Made by a program: the position numbers and the translations under genes. From contig NZ_CP139559.1 in NCBI RefSeq assembly GCF_034263275.1, forward strand, positions 6,200,001 to 6,264,000: a DNA stretch of 64,000 nt. Reading direction: 5' to 3'. The stretch's first letter is position 1. Each line of letters opens with the position of its first letter. The notes beneath the pieces are model-generated. The model worked only from the letters and a program-made list of their open reading frames with translations, had not been told where the DNA came from and did not search any database. This stretch comes from Mucilaginibacter sp. cycad4. Lineage in GTDB: Bacteria; Bacteroidota; Bacteroidia; Sphingobacteriales; Sphingobacteriaceae. Below, piece after piece: positions 16,149 to 24,439 of the stretch.

Positions 16149-16706
16149 ATGAAAAGAAATATAGTGAAAGGGATCGGTCTTACGGCCATGTGTTTTTTAG
16201 CGATGATCACGCCGGCTTCGGCGCAATCATTTCATCAGCTTACCGCCAATGATTTTTGGGGAACGCCGCGGGCTAATGCCGGCGGCGTTGTAGCTTATAC
16301 CAATTGTACTATCGATTACCGCTACCAGGCCCGGCGCGAGCAGGGGGGCTACCGGCTTAATTTCAACATCAGGCTGATCCTTAATAACAATAAATCATGG
16401 CTTGATAAAAGCCGGGTTAGCACCCCCCAGGAACTCAGCGAAGTATTGAAACATGAGCAAGGGCATTACACCATTGCCTTTTTGGAGCAACAGGAGCTAT
16501 TGCGAACAGTGAGCCAAACCCGCTTCAGTAATAATTATAATTACGAGGCTATGGCCATCTTTAACCGTATCGACGCCAAGTATAAACAGCTTAATGCTGA
16601 TTATGACGAGGATACCGCGCACATGACCGACCGTAAGCAACAACATAGCTGGGATCTGTATTTTCAACAAAAGCTTAAGTTTTTGCCGGAGGATACGGAG
16701 AGTTAG
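16149..16706 (+). CDS. DUF922 secreted putative zinc protease
   Basis: The 185-residue product has a signal peptide (residues 1-26, TPASAQ). The mature part contains the DUF922 pattern: a beta-rich N-terminal half (YTNCTIDYRYQA, YRLNFNIRLIL) followed by the helix LKHEQGHYTIAFLEQQEL, whose HEQGH is an HExxH zinc motif. DUF922 proteins are predicted secreted zinc-dependent proteases; activity is inferred from the motif only. It follows the SPFH gene closely, in the same direction. Confidence 0.82.
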   Translation: MKRNIVKGIGLTAMCFLAMITPASAQSFHQLTANDFWGTPRANAGGVVAYTNCTIDYRYQARREQGGYRLNFNIRLILNNNKSWLDKSRVSTPQELSEVLKHEQGHYTIAFLEQQELLRTVSQTRFSNNYNYEAMAIFNRIDAKYKQLNADYDEDTAHMTDRKQQHSWDLYFQQKLKFLPEDTES

Positions 16707-16719
16707 TTTTTTTTCATTG

Positions 16720-16748
16720 CATGTTCAGGCGTCCTTCGCTTGAACATG
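16720..16748. terminator. Hairpin after the DUF922 gene
   Basis: CATGTTCA-G-GCG, loop TCCTT, CGC-T-TGAACATG forms a 12-bp stem with one G-T wobble, 13 nt after the stop. The following T-tract is weak, so it may be a terminator or an mRNA-stabilising structure. Confidence 0.5.
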
Positions 16749-16842
16749 TTATTTTCGCTACCGCAGGCCCAGCGCAATTAATTCATAAAATAATAATCAC
16801 GTCCAGGGTTTTTTAAGCTTACAACTAAAAACTAACTAACAA

Positions 16843-17031
16843 ATGAATATTATATATGTAGTTGCAGGCTCTGCGGTAGCAATTTATGGTGCATGGCTGG
16901 CCTATGTTAAAGGACGAAATATTTTAAACAGACGAGAAAGCATTTTAGGGTCAGACATCAAATTGCTTATAATTGGTATAGCTTGTGTAGTGTCTGGAGT
17001 TATAGTGGTTCTTCAACAAATGGTTAAGTAA
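16843..17031 (+). CDS. Small two-helix membrane protein (62 aa)
   Basis: The 62-residue product has two hydrophobic helices (about 3-22 and 38-57) separated by a basic loop GRNILNRRESILGSD. No family is recognised. An ATG at 16843 with an A-rich upstream stretch (CTAACAAATG) supports translation. It sits alone between the DUF922 hairpin and dinB. Reality is probable but not certain; function unknown. Confidence 0.55.
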   Translation: MNIIYVVAGSAVAIYGAWLAYVKGRNILNRRESILGSDIKLLIIGIACVVSGVIVVLQQMVK

Positions 17032-17161
17032 TGTATTTAATTACCTCATGATATCTGTTGGGGTACACTCGGCACGCGTGCACCAGCGTATGTAAAAAAC
17101 CTTCTGCTGGCGCACGTGAGCATTTGAGTTTAAGCCCGGACGCTTGAGCCTACCACAACAC

Positions 17162-17193
17162 TTTGCAGCAAGCCTGCATCCCACCTATATTTG
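17162..17193 (+). promoter_or_regulatory. dinB promoter
   Basis: TTTG at 17162-17165 and TATATTTG at 17186-17193, separated by 20 nt, match the Bacteroidota -33/-7 consensus. The TTG codon at 17191 falls inside the -7 box, which rules it out as a start and favours ATG 17206. Confidence 0.7.
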
Positions 17194-17205
17194 CTTTCAC
17201 CTGGC

Positions 17206-18324
17206 ATGACTGAGCAATCACCCAATATTCACCGTAAAATTATCCATATTGATATGGATGCTTTTTACGCGTCGGTTGAGCAGCGGGATTTTCCGGAATA
17301 CCGGGGCAAACCTTTGGTAGTTGGCGGATTACCTGAAGGGCGTGGAGGCGTGGTAGCTACCGCCAGTTATGAGGCCCGGAAGTTCGGGATCCGTTCGGCC
17401 ATGTCATCGAAAAAAGCATTACAACTTTGTCCGCATGTTATGTTTGTACGGCCCCGGTTTAATGTTTACCGCGAGGTATCACAGCATATCCGGGAAATTT
17501 TCAGTCGTTATACCGATCTGATCGAACCCCTCTCACTTGATGAAGCTTACCTTGATGTAACCAACGATAAGCAGGACATAGGCTCGGCCATTGAGATAGC
17601 CAAGCTCATTAAGCAGGCTATTAAGGACGAACTACAACTCACTGCATCGGCAGGTGTGTCTATCAATAAATTTGTAGCTAAAATTGCCTCCGATATCAAC
17701 AAGCCCGATGGCCTCAAATTTATCGGCCCCTCAAGCATCGAGAACTTTATGGAGCAGCTGCCTGTCGAAAAGTTTTTTGGCGTGGGTAAGGTAACCGCTC
17801 AAAAAATGAAGCAAATGGGCCTGCACACCGGAGCCGATTTGAAAAAGCTTGAAGAAAGTGAACTTACCCGTCACTTTGGTAAAGTAGGGCGATTTTATTA
17901 CCAGATAGTGCGCGGTATTGATAATCGGGAAGTGCAGCCCCATCGTGAAACCAAATCCCTGGGTGCTGAAGATACTTTTGCTTATGATTTGACCACACTC
18001 GAAGAAATGGAGGCCGAACTGGATAAAATAGCGGTCACAGTACATAACCGTCTACTGAAATATGAATTGAAAGGCCGCACCATCACCCTCAAGGTAAAAT
18101 ATCACGATTTTAAACAGATTACCAGAAATCAATCATTCACAACCCCGGTAAACGACCTGGAAACGATCAGCAACACGGCTAAACAATTGATGGCGGCAAC
18201 TGGCGTTGATGACGTAAAAGTGCGATTATTGGGCATCTCACTTTCGAACTTTGGTGAATTGCAGGTTAAGCAACGGGATGACAAAGAGCTTGGGCCGGGA
18301 GATCAGTTGGAATTGGAGTTGTGA
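17206..18324 (+). CDS. dinB: DNA polymerase IV
   Basis: The 372-residue protein is a Y-family translesion polymerase. It opens KIIHIDMDAFYASVEQ with the metal ligand D16 and carries LSLDEAYLDV with the second catalytic acidic pair, then the helix-hairpin-helix region (FFGVGKVTAQKMKQMG) and the little-finger domain (about 235-350). It extends past lesions or mismatched ends and is often damage-induced, but no LexA-like palindrome is seen in its promoter. The start is ATG 17206; the frame upstream overlaps the promoter. A lower-G+C cassette follows downstream in the opposite direction. Confidence 0.96.
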   Translation: MTEQSPNIHRKIIHIDMDAFYASVEQRDFPEYRGKPLVVGGLPEGRGGVVATASYEARKFGIRSAMSSKKALQLCPHVMFVRPRFNVYREVSQHIREIFSRYTDLIEPLSLDEAYLDVTNDKQDIGSAIEIAKLIKQAIKDELQLTASAGVSINKFVAKIASDINKPDGLKFIGPSSIENFMEQLPVEKFFGVGKVTAQKMKQMGLHTGADLKKLEESELTRHFGKVGRFYYQIVRGIDNREVQPHRETKSLGAEDTFAYDLTTLEEMEAELDKIAVTVHNRLLKYELKGRTITLKVKYHDFKQITRNQSFTTPVNDLETISNTAKQLMAATGVDDVKVRLLGISLSNFGELQVKQRDDKELGPGDQLELEL

Positions 18325-18390
18325 ATAATTAGGTGAGTTAAAAATACAGGTAATATTTTAACAGAGGTTTATGCTATCACCCAATTTCTA

Positions 18391-18918
18391 CTAAAGCTTT
18401 TTCATTGCATCTATATTGACTTTGTAGGTTTCTGATTTCAGATATTTAATCCACTTTCTTAATACTATCAGATTAGAAGCTTGATTTTGTATGAGGTCAG
18501 TAAATAATCTCTTGAATCTCTGATCATTCTTGCTGGTTGTCGACTTTGATATTTTCGTGAGTTTGAGTAATTCAGACGGGAGATCATAATGGGCTATATC
18601 AATGCCCACATCCGTCGCTTCGTTAAGTATAAATTGTTCAATAGCCGGACTTATCTGGATTATGTAATGCGGCCTGTTTTTATGTTTATGTAAGAAAATA
18701 GGATCGCGATCAATTACCAAATCAAACTCCTTTAAATAATCGACTTGCTTTTTGTCCTTGTCAATAAGGCCAACCGAAAAATCATCCTTAAACTTTTCCT
18801 TCATCACTTTAGTTACCGTACCACAGCCTTTTTGATGATTATATTGTTTTTGCGGAGGTACAAGTGTTTCCAGCAAATTAGTATCTACAAAGCATTCGGG
18901 GATAAAGCAAATGTCCAT
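18391..18918 (-). CDS. TOPRIM-like partner of the adjacent ATPase (candidate nuclease)
   Basis: The 175-residue protein has no assigned family that I recognise. Its N-terminal part follows the TOPRIM pattern: a strand ending in an acidic residue (ICFIPE, E8) with VDTNLLETL after it, then an N-H-Q-K-G-C-G loop (27-33), then the strand VGLIDKDKK with the acidic pair D53 and D55. TOPRIM domains use exactly an E ... DxD set to bind Mg2+. The C-terminal two thirds are helical and basic (KWIKYLKSE). The start overlaps the ATPase stop (TAATG), so the two are translationally coupled. Together they resemble split OLD-type or PARIS-type ATPase/TOPRIM pairs. The nuclease role is inferred. Confidence 0.6.
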   Translation of the reverse strand: MDICFIPECFVDTNLLETLVPPQKQYNHQKGCGTVTKVMKEKFKDDFSVGLIDKDKKQVDYLKEFDLVIDRDPIFLHKHKNRPHYIIQISPAIEQFILNEATDVGIDIAHYDLPSELLKLTKISKSTTSKNDQRFKRLFTDLIQNQASNLIVLRKWIKYLKSETYKVNIDAMKKL

Positions 18919-19907
18919 TAGATATAATAACTTTCGCTGTTGGTAAAGAGGTCGACCCCATTTTGATAAATTTCGTGGAGTTGTTTATCTGTCAGCCTCA
19001 CGACTTTAGTTTCGTGACGCTCATAATCAACCAGATAAACAGAAAGATCTTCTATGGCATTCTCAAGAAAATCATTAAGGATGAACGGACTATGAGTAGC
19101 AATAAAATATTGATTACTCTGATTGTAAATCATTTCCTGCGTAATCTTCGCTATATAAGGTGGAAATGAATGAGCCTCTGGTTCCTCAAAAAGCAATACT
19201 GAATTTGTGCTGCTTGCAATAGCCGTTTTGAAAAATATCATTCGCTGAAGGGTATCAGCCACTGAATTATATGGTATCAGGAAGATATCCTTACTCCGTT
19301 TATTATTTTGTAAAATTTTTAACTGCTCGCTCGCGCGGTCAAATACTAAAGATAGCCCATATTCCTCAAACCAACCGGAGATTTCGGTACGCAGATCTTC
19401 ATTCTGTTCAATAACATTCAATAGGTTGTAACCGTAGGGGGGAATTAATGTTCTGGCTGTACCTTTATGATAAGTTGTATTTGGGTTGAAAATATAACGC
19501 CTGATACTCGCAGGCGCGATGTTACTTAACTTAGAGGGTTTAACATTGGAATTGTCGTCAATCTTGAGCCTTATTGAATAAGTCGGTGCATCTAATGAAA
19601 TTTCTAAACCAGATTCACGATCATAAAAAACCTGTGCAACATTGCGTCCTGTATCCACAATAGCCGGATCTCCGGTATTGCCACGATAAAATATTTCAGG
19701 CTCTGATTCGTAACGAACCAGGTTGGTGAAGGATTTTGCACCTGAAACGCGAAGAAATGGTGTAGTGAAAAGTGAAAGCGCTTCAATGATATTAGACTTA
19801 CCAACATTAGGGCGGCCTATAAAAAGATTAATGCGTCTACAGTCACTAATCTTAAGAGACTTGATCGACTTGAAATTCTTAATCTGTATATCGTTTATTT
19901 CCGCCAT
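18918..19907 (-). CDS. OLD/RecF-like AAA (ABC-type) ATPase of a two-gene cassette
   Basis: The 329-residue protein opens INDIQIKNFKSIKSLKI, typical of SMC/RecF/OLD ATPases. It has Walker A GRPNVGKSN at 31-39, Walker B SVLLFEEPEAH at 236-246 with the double Glu, and the switch motif FIATHSPFIL at 268-277. The middle (about 50-210) has no long coiled coil. A fused C-terminal TOPRIM domain, as in OLD or GajA, is absent; the next gene seems to supply it. The cassette is visibly AT-richer than dinB. It lacks helicase, HNH and Zorya-type partners. Antiphage defence is a reasonable inference from architecture, not shown. Confidence 0.85.
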   Translation of the reverse strand: MAEINDIQIKNFKSIKSLKISDCRRINLFIGRPNVGKSNIIEALSLFTTPFLRVSGAKSFTNLVRYESEPEIFYRGNTGDPAIVDTGRNVAQVFYDRESGLEISLDAPTYSIRLKIDDNSNVKPSKLSNIAPASIRRYIFNPNTTYHKGTARTLIPPYGYNLLNVIEQNEDLRTEISGWFEEYGLSLVFDRASEQLKILQNNKRSKDIFLIPYNSVADTLQRMIFFKTAIASSTNSVLLFEEPEAHSFPPYIAKITQEMIYNQSNQYFIATHSPFILNDFLENAIEDLSVYLVDYERHETKVVRLTDKQLHEIYQNGVDLFTNSESYYI

Positions 19908-19986
19908 AAATAAGTGAGGATACTTCTTATTAATGTAAATATAAGACAGTTTTTATCAATCCTGCTTCAAAACTTCATGGTTCTGT

Positions 19987-21816
19987 CTAATTCACCATCC
20001 TCCCCGCAATATCCACCGAACGCGCAAAAGGGTTAAAAAACCTGTTGGCCAGTATGGCAAACTCCCGGCGGGTCACCGGCCGTTTCATATCAAATGGGGA
20101 GGCGAATTTATATTGATCTTTCCAGGCTTTTTGCATGGCAATCTCTAAAGTATGCGGATCGGTTAGCGTAGTTTCGCTGATAAACGACAACAAGTTACCT
20201 ATGGTGAACACCGGGCCGGGTTTTTCCTTATTGAACCATAAAAACCCGCGGGTATAGGTTTCTTCCAGGGTTGGTTTTATTTCGGCAGTGGCCACTAATG
20301 AATCGGGCTGGAACAGCAATCGGGCGGTGTTCCCCTCTGCTTTTTGTACCCCTTTTAATAATCCGGAAGCACCTATTTGCTGGATAGCCCTAAAATATGG
20401 ATCGGTTGGTTTAACGTCAGCAAAAGGCATGATCCATGCTTTAAAGTCCAGCAGTTCGCCCTGGATGATTCGCACATTTAAGTTTTGCGTTGTGGTTTTA
20501 AAAAAAGCGCAGAAAGCTGCGGTTGCCCCGGCACCCTGCCCAATAGCCATTTGTACTGATGGGTACATGGTGCTGGCATTTATCAGGTGTGTTACCGACA
20601 TGGCTTTTTCCGTTACCAGTAAATTATCCAGGTCTTTCAATACGATAGCCCCCAGCGGCACACTATAGGCAGGGAAAGGTGGATAATTAACTTTCGGAGG
20701 ATTGGCATCCGTATAGTGCTGGCCCGGCGAGGCATCGCCAACAGCAATGGCTGTACGGTAAAGTTTTGATTCGCGGTTGTAAGGTTTGTACACATCATCC
20801 AGCATCATCCTCACCAATCCTTTTGTCGCGCGACCGGCCTCGCGCAGGTATGGGATGTATGGCAGGTGGTCGGGCGTGGTAAAGCCATCGTCCAAACCGA
20901 GGTTTTTGTACCCCAATTCGGTTTGCAAATAGTATATCAAGCCTAAAGTATGCAGTCGGGCTTTGGTATAAAAAGCCTCCCGGTTTTCGGGTTTTAAATT
21001 ATCTGCGGTAACGAGAAACTGGTTTCCGCATTCGGCCCATTTTATCATGTATTTATCGTTGGGCAGCCTGCCATCGGTAAGCATCTGCTTAATGTTCTTC
21101 CCTTTAAGGCAAGTGTATGCAGCGGCGTCATACCCTTCGGGCCTGGGAATAGTTTTATCGGCCGAAAACCCAAAATCTTTCAAAATGGCAATCCAGGTAA
21201 GGTCCTGCAATTGTGCCGATTCATTATCAGGCGCCAGGGCCTCGTTAGTTTGCTTTTTACTCTCAAAGCCATAAACATAGGTTTCACCTGCTTTGGCAGC
21301 TACATCTCCGGTTTCGGTAGCGTCAATTACTACTTTGGCTTTTACCGTGGTTGTTTTTCCGTCGAGGGTGATACTTACATCCCAGCCGGTGCCGTCTTTT
21401 TTAATGCCTGTAAATGGGGCGTTTAATTTTACGGTTAGATTTTTCACCGTATCGGTTATTTTTTTGAGAATGGCCGCCCCTGTATAGGGTTCAAATCTTA
21501 ATACCGCGTTGTAGGCAGTATCATAGCCCGGGGTTTTGCTGTAGAAATCCCGCGCCCTGCGCCTGAATTCGCCCCAGATGCCTGTTGGTAAATTGCGGTT
21601 ACCGTCAATAACGCACATCCCGCCCGATGTCATGCTGCCGCCCAGCCAGGGGCCTTGTTCAACCAGCATGGTTTTTAGCTTGCTTCGCGCACCCTGTATG
21701 GCCGCCGCTGTTCCGCTTGCGCCTCCGCCTATGACTAATATGTCGGTTTTAATGGTTTGTGCGAAGGAGAGCGTACAGTTAAAAACAAAAAGTACGACCA
21801 GTAACTTTTTTATCAT
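19987..21816 (-). CDS. Secreted FAD-dependent oxidoreductase (FAD_oxidored family)
   Basis: The 609-residue protein has a signal peptide (1-19, cleaved after SFA) and then a dinucleotide-binding fold DILVIGGGASGTAAAIQGAR with an acidic strand end (MLVEQG), followed by LGGSMTSGG and AKVVIDATETGDVAA. This is the FAD-dependent oxidoreductase family sometimes labelled xanthan-lyase-associated in Bacteroidota. The C-terminal 120 residues (from about 480) are extra, ending RREFAILANRFFNPFA. It is predicted periplasmic. Substrate unknown. No sugar-utilisation genes lie nearby. Confidence 0.85.
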   Translation of the reverse strand: MIKKLLVVLFVFNCTLSFAQTIKTDILVIGGGASGTAAAIQGARSKLKTMLVEQGPWLGGSMTSGGMCVIDGNRNLPTGIWGEFRRRARDFYSKTPGYDTAYNAVLRFEPYTGAAILKKITDTVKNLTVKLNAPFTGIKKDGTGWDVSITLDGKTTTVKAKVVIDATETGDVAAKAGETYVYGFESKKQTNEALAPDNESAQLQDLTWIAILKDFGFSADKTIPRPEGYDAAAYTCLKGKNIKQMLTDGRLPNDKYMIKWAECGNQFLVTADNLKPENREAFYTKARLHTLGLIYYLQTELGYKNLGLDDGFTTPDHLPYIPYLREAGRATKGLVRMMLDDVYKPYNRESKLYRTAIAVGDASPGQHYTDANPPKVNYPPFPAYSVPLGAIVLKDLDNLLVTEKAMSVTHLINASTMYPSVQMAIGQGAGATAAFCAFFKTTTQNLNVRIIQGELLDFKAWIMPFADVKPTDPYFRAIQQIGASGLLKGVQKAEGNTARLLFQPDSLVATAEIKPTLEETYTRGFLWFNKEKPGPVFTIGNLLSFISETTLTDPHTLEIAMQKAWKDQYKFASPFDMKRPVTRREFAILANRFFNPFARSVDIAGRMVN

Positions 21817-21906
21817 CAGTTAAATTAACAATCTACAGAACGCTAAAATAGGCCAAAAGCTTGTGGTAGTATAAAATAATACCTAATTTAAATTTTTTTA
21901 ACATTT

Positions 21907-22443
21907 ATGATGACAGACGAACAAATGAAATACCCTATCGGGAAGTTTGCGCCCCCGGCTTCGTACACTGCCGAAGATATGCGCGGCTGGATTGAAGATA
22001 TTGCTACCCTGCCGGGGAAGTTGCGTCATGCAATTGCCGGCCTTAATTACCAGGAACTGGATACCCCATACCGTACAGGCGGCTGGACACTGCGCCAGGT
22101 GATCCATCATTTGGCCGATAGCCACATGAATTCCATTACCCGCTTTAAGCTTGCCCTTACCGAAAATAACCCAACCATAAAGCCATATGAGGAGGCCGAC
22201 TGGGCGCTGCTGCCCGATTACCGCCTGCCGGTTGAGCCATCATTAAAAATGCTGGAAGGCATCCATCAGCATTTTGTGGCCCTGTTTGAAAGTTTCACCG
22301 AAAACGAATGGGCGCGTACTTTTGTACACCCGGCATCAGGCGAAACCGTATCGCTAAAAAAAGGACTGGCCCTGTATGCGTGGCACAGCAATCACCATTT
22401 GGCGCATGTGACCGAAACGGTGAAAAGGTTTGTTAAAGTTTAG
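21907..22443 (+). CDS. YfiT-type DinB-fold thiol S-transferase (putative)
   Basis: The 178-residue protein is a DinB-superfamily four-helix protein of the YfiT branch, with YPIGKFAPP at the start, GGWTLRQVIHHLADSHMN in the middle and WHSNHHLAHV near the end. The His residues in these motifs form the expected metal site. In Bacillus related enzymes (BstA) transfer bacillithiol; the thiol used here is unknown. ATG 21907 is followed directly by a second ATG, either of which may be used. It is divergent from the FAD oxidoreductase. Confidence 0.88.
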   Translation: MMTDEQMKYPIGKFAPPASYTAEDMRGWIEDIATLPGKLRHAIAGLNYQELDTPYRTGGWTLRQVIHHLADSHMNSITRFKLALTENNPTIKPYEEADWALLPDYRLPVEPSLKMLEGIHQHFVALFESFTENEWARTFVHPASGETVSLKKGLALYAWHSNHHLAHVTETVKRFVKV

Positions 22444-22446
22444 TTT

Positions 22447-22481
22447 TGAGGTGAAAGGATAAAGGTAAAAGGCGAAAGGTT
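22447..22481. repeat. GAAAGG-type tandem repeat
   Basis: Heptamer units GTGAAAG, GATAAAG, GTAAAAG, GCGAAAG follow the yfiT-like stop. Nearly the same tract is at 13690-13725. Confidence 0.65.
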
Positions 22482-22491
22482 GCCTCCTGTG

Positions 22492-22615
22492 TTCCCTCAG
22501 GGTCTCTCGCAGAGAGCCTTGAGGTTTACCGCGTTCTAATATCTGCCAAGTGAATTTGAACAGCGAATCCGCATGGCGTATACCTCAGGGTCCTCTGAGA
22601 GAGACCCTGAGGGGA
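22492..22615. repeat. Composite inverted repeat, copy 1
   Basis: Outer arms 22492-22524 and 22583-22615 pair imperfectly; both read CCTCAGGGTC inward. The centre (ACCGCGTTCTAATATCTGCC onward) recurs at 22789-22856. Each arm is itself nearly palindromic (CTCTCGCAGAGAG). Confidence 0.7.
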
Positions 22616-22656
22616 CGTTAAATTTGAATACAATTTGTCCGTGTCTTTTTTAAAAA

Positions 22657-22752
22657 TGTCATTTCGAACGAACCTCGGGCGGGATTAAGCGGCGGAGGTG
22701 AGGAGAAATCTTCTACAAGCAGCCATCCCGTTATGCATGGCGTATAAGATTA
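22657..22752. repeat. GTCATTTCG-type repeat, partial copy
   Basis: Starts GTCATTTCGAACGAA and contains GGCGGAGGTGAGGAGAAATC, matching the inner part of the 14560-14765 element (CGGAGGTGAGG, AAATCT, CCATGC). The second inverted half present at 14.7 kb is missing, so this copy seems truncated. It lies between the two copies of the neighbouring repeat. Confidence 0.55.
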
Positions 22753-22754
22753 TG

Positions 22755-22856
22755 TCCCCTCAGGGTCTCTCGCAGAGGACCCTGAGGATCACCGCGTTCT
22801 AAATATCTGTCAAGTAAATTTGAACAGTGAATCTGCATGGCGCATACATCAGGGTA
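22755..22856. repeat. Composite inverted repeat, copy 2 (right arm shortened)
   Basis: GTCCCCTCAGGGTCTCTCGC to CATCAGGGTA follows copy 1 almost base for base through the centre, but the right arm ends after CATCAGGG, so the outer hairpin cannot fully form. The left arm alone folds (CCTCAGGGTC with GACCCTGAGG). Together with the neighbouring repeats it fills the 489-nt gap 22444-22932. Confidence 0.65.
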
Positions 22857-22865
22857 AATTAATCG

Positions 22866-22921
22866 CAGAAACACACCCCTGCAGCCGCACTTCCCATCGC
22901 GCCCCTCTCGAGAGGGGAATT
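22866..22921. repeat. Intact GAAACAC...CCCCTCTCGAGAGGGG element
   Basis: The perfect 16-bp palindrome CCCCTCTCGAGAGGGG at 22902-22917 is preceded by GAAACACACCCCTGC. It ends 12 nt before the LMW-PTP-like start. It is the intact relative of the split element at 14.5 kb; a shorter variant is near 30.76 kb. Confidence 0.65.
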
Positions 22922-22932
22922 TAATATTTTCA

Positions 22933-23265
22933 ATGAAAACTAATCCCTCAATGCCAAACCTTCTTTTCATCTGCAGTAAAAACCAGTGGCGCAGCCCTAC
23001 AGCCGATGCTTTATTCAGGAACCATCCTGTGCATAAAGCTTCTTCGGCAGGTACAAGTGATAAAGCGCGGGTTAGGGTAAATCAAAAAATGATTGACCGT
23101 GCCGATGTGATCTTTGTAATGGAGCAAAAGCATAAAGAAATACTGAAACAACGCTTCAGCATAAATGGCAAAACACTTATTGTGCTTGATATTGAAGATA
23201 ATTATCAGTTCAATGATCCCGAACTGATAGCTATTTTAAGAAATGAGTTGAACGAATATCTTTAA
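22933..23265 (+). CDS. Low-molecular-weight protein tyrosine phosphatase-like protein
   Basis: The 110-residue protein opens with a P-loop-like strand NLLFICSKNQWRSPTA, containing C14-x5-R20, the CX5R active-site motif of LMW phosphatases. It is shorter than classical LMW-PTPs (about 150 residues) and lacks the usual DP[YF] general-acid segment; IEDNYQFNDPEL may replace it. The activity could be phosphatase or arsenate-reductase-like; this short branch is uncharacterised. Its stop overlaps that of the convergent flavoprotein gene by 4 nt. Confidence 0.8.
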   Translation: MKTNPSMPNLLFICSKNQWRSPTADALFRNHPVHKASSAGTSDKARVRVNQKMIDRADVIFVMEQKHKEILKQRFSINGKTLIVLDIEDNYQFNDPELIAILRNELNEYL

Positions 23266-24353
23266 TCAATCGATTCAAAGGTTAACAGCGAATGCTGCCC
23301 TGCTGTGTGGATGTCCCGCCAAACCTGGTTAATTTCCGTATCAGGATTCGCAGCCGATAATCCACAATAAGTATAAAGTTTATCGACAGCCTCCCGCGAA
23401 ACTTTGGCCAGCTTACGGCTCATCAAACTTACTTCCTGCAAGCCATTATTATCTGCCGATTCAAAGTTATTCCATGAGTTATCAACAGCATTATAAAATG
23501 CTGCTCGCGTTTCGTTAAGTAAAATAGTATGATCGGCCAGTAATTGTTTGATGTATACTTTTTGAGGCCCGGTTAAGCGTGGGTTTTTCATCCGTTCATC
23601 AAAGGCAGGTCCGCAAAGGTCAAGAAAATGAACCGCCAGGCCCGAAAGGTTAGCTGCTAATGTTGCTTCGGCTAACTGCAAAAACGGATAGCGGTACAAC
23701 GGTTCGTTTACAACCGTATACTGCGGATCAATCTTAAAACATCGGTTTTTATCAACATACAGGTCTTTTACCTCATAGGCATCGCTCCCCGTGGCCATCA
23801 TGCCTACATATTTCCATGCCGGGAAAACGCGCACATCTTTCTTATCAAAAATAAAGGGTAGCATCAGCGGCTCGCCTTCGTCATTCAAAACAGTTTGCTC
23901 TCCCTTTTTAATGATACAGTTTGCGGTGATATGTGTTGCGTGGTGCGCACCGCTGGCATATTTCCAGGTGCCATTGATAATATAGCCATCGCCATTGATC
24001 GTAGCTGTCCCGGTTGATGCCCCGCTGCCGGCCAGGCACAATTGCGGATTGGTCATGATTTCCGATGCCAATCCAGCATCAAGGAAACCGCCAAACCAGC
24101 CTGCGCCGCTGCACAAGGTTACTACCCAACCGAGACTGCCATTGGCCCAGGCCAGGCTTTCTTCCAACCGAACCATCTGCGGCAGGGCCAATTGCAAGCC
24201 GGAATAAACCTGCGGCACTAAAAATTTAAACCAGCCCTGCTCATAAATAAGTGCCAGCTGACGGGGTTGCAGCTTGCCTGCCTGTTCGGCTTCAGGAGCC
24301 GCGCCCCGGATGATATCAACCCATTCGGGTTTTAAGTTTTGTGATGGATGCAT
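23262..24353 (-). CDS. Acyl-CoA dehydrogenase-like flavoprotein (HsaA/DszC type)
   Basis: From ATG 24353 (MHPSQNLKPEW) the product is 363 residues with the acyl-CoA dehydrogenase fold: helical N-terminus, a beta domain (GDGYIINGTWKYASGAHHAT) and a helical C-terminus (LAEATLAANLSGLAVHF). The catalytic Glu of classical dehydrogenases is not obvious, and the layout fits the flavin-dependent monooxygenase branch (HsaA, DszC). The 27 codons upstream of 24353 cover repeat-like DNA and are probably untranslated. The 326-nt upstream region holds several operator-like motifs, suggesting a dedicated regulator. Confidence 0.8.
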   Translation of the reverse strand: MHPSQNLKPEWVDIIRGAAPEAEQAGKLQPRQLALIYEQGWFKFLVPQVYSGLQLALPQMVRLEESLAWANGSLGWVVTLCSGAGWFGGFLDAGLASEIMTNPQLCLAGSGASTGTATINGDGYIINGTWKYASGAHHATHITANCIIKKGEQTVLNDEGEPLMLPFIFDKKDVRVFPAWKYVGMMATGSDAYEVKDLYVDKNRCFKIDPQYTVVNEPLYRYPFLQLAEATLAANLSGLAVHFLDLCGPAFDERMKNPRLTGPQKVYIKQLLADHTILLNETRAAFYNAVDNSWNNFESADNNGLQEVSLMSRKLAKVSREAVDKLYTYCGLSAANPDTEINQVWRDIHTAGQHSLLTFESID

Positions 24354-24439
24354 GAAATATTTTTTTAGCTTAAAGCCGAAAGCAAAAGGCCGAAAGCGTA
24401 ATTGGCAATCCCCAATTGCCACCGGGAATAACAAAAAAT

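Noticed and set aside
17191..17205. TTG start giving five extra residues on DinB
   Set aside because: The codon is part of the TATATTTG promoter box.
18324..18390. Attachment-site duplication bordering the ATPase cassette
   Set aside because: I compared the flanks (18325-18390 and 19908-19986) and saw no shared direct repeat.
22492..22856. Possible CRISPR array because of repeated palindromic units
   Set aside because: Only two copies, about 100 nt each, no regular short spacers and no cas gene.
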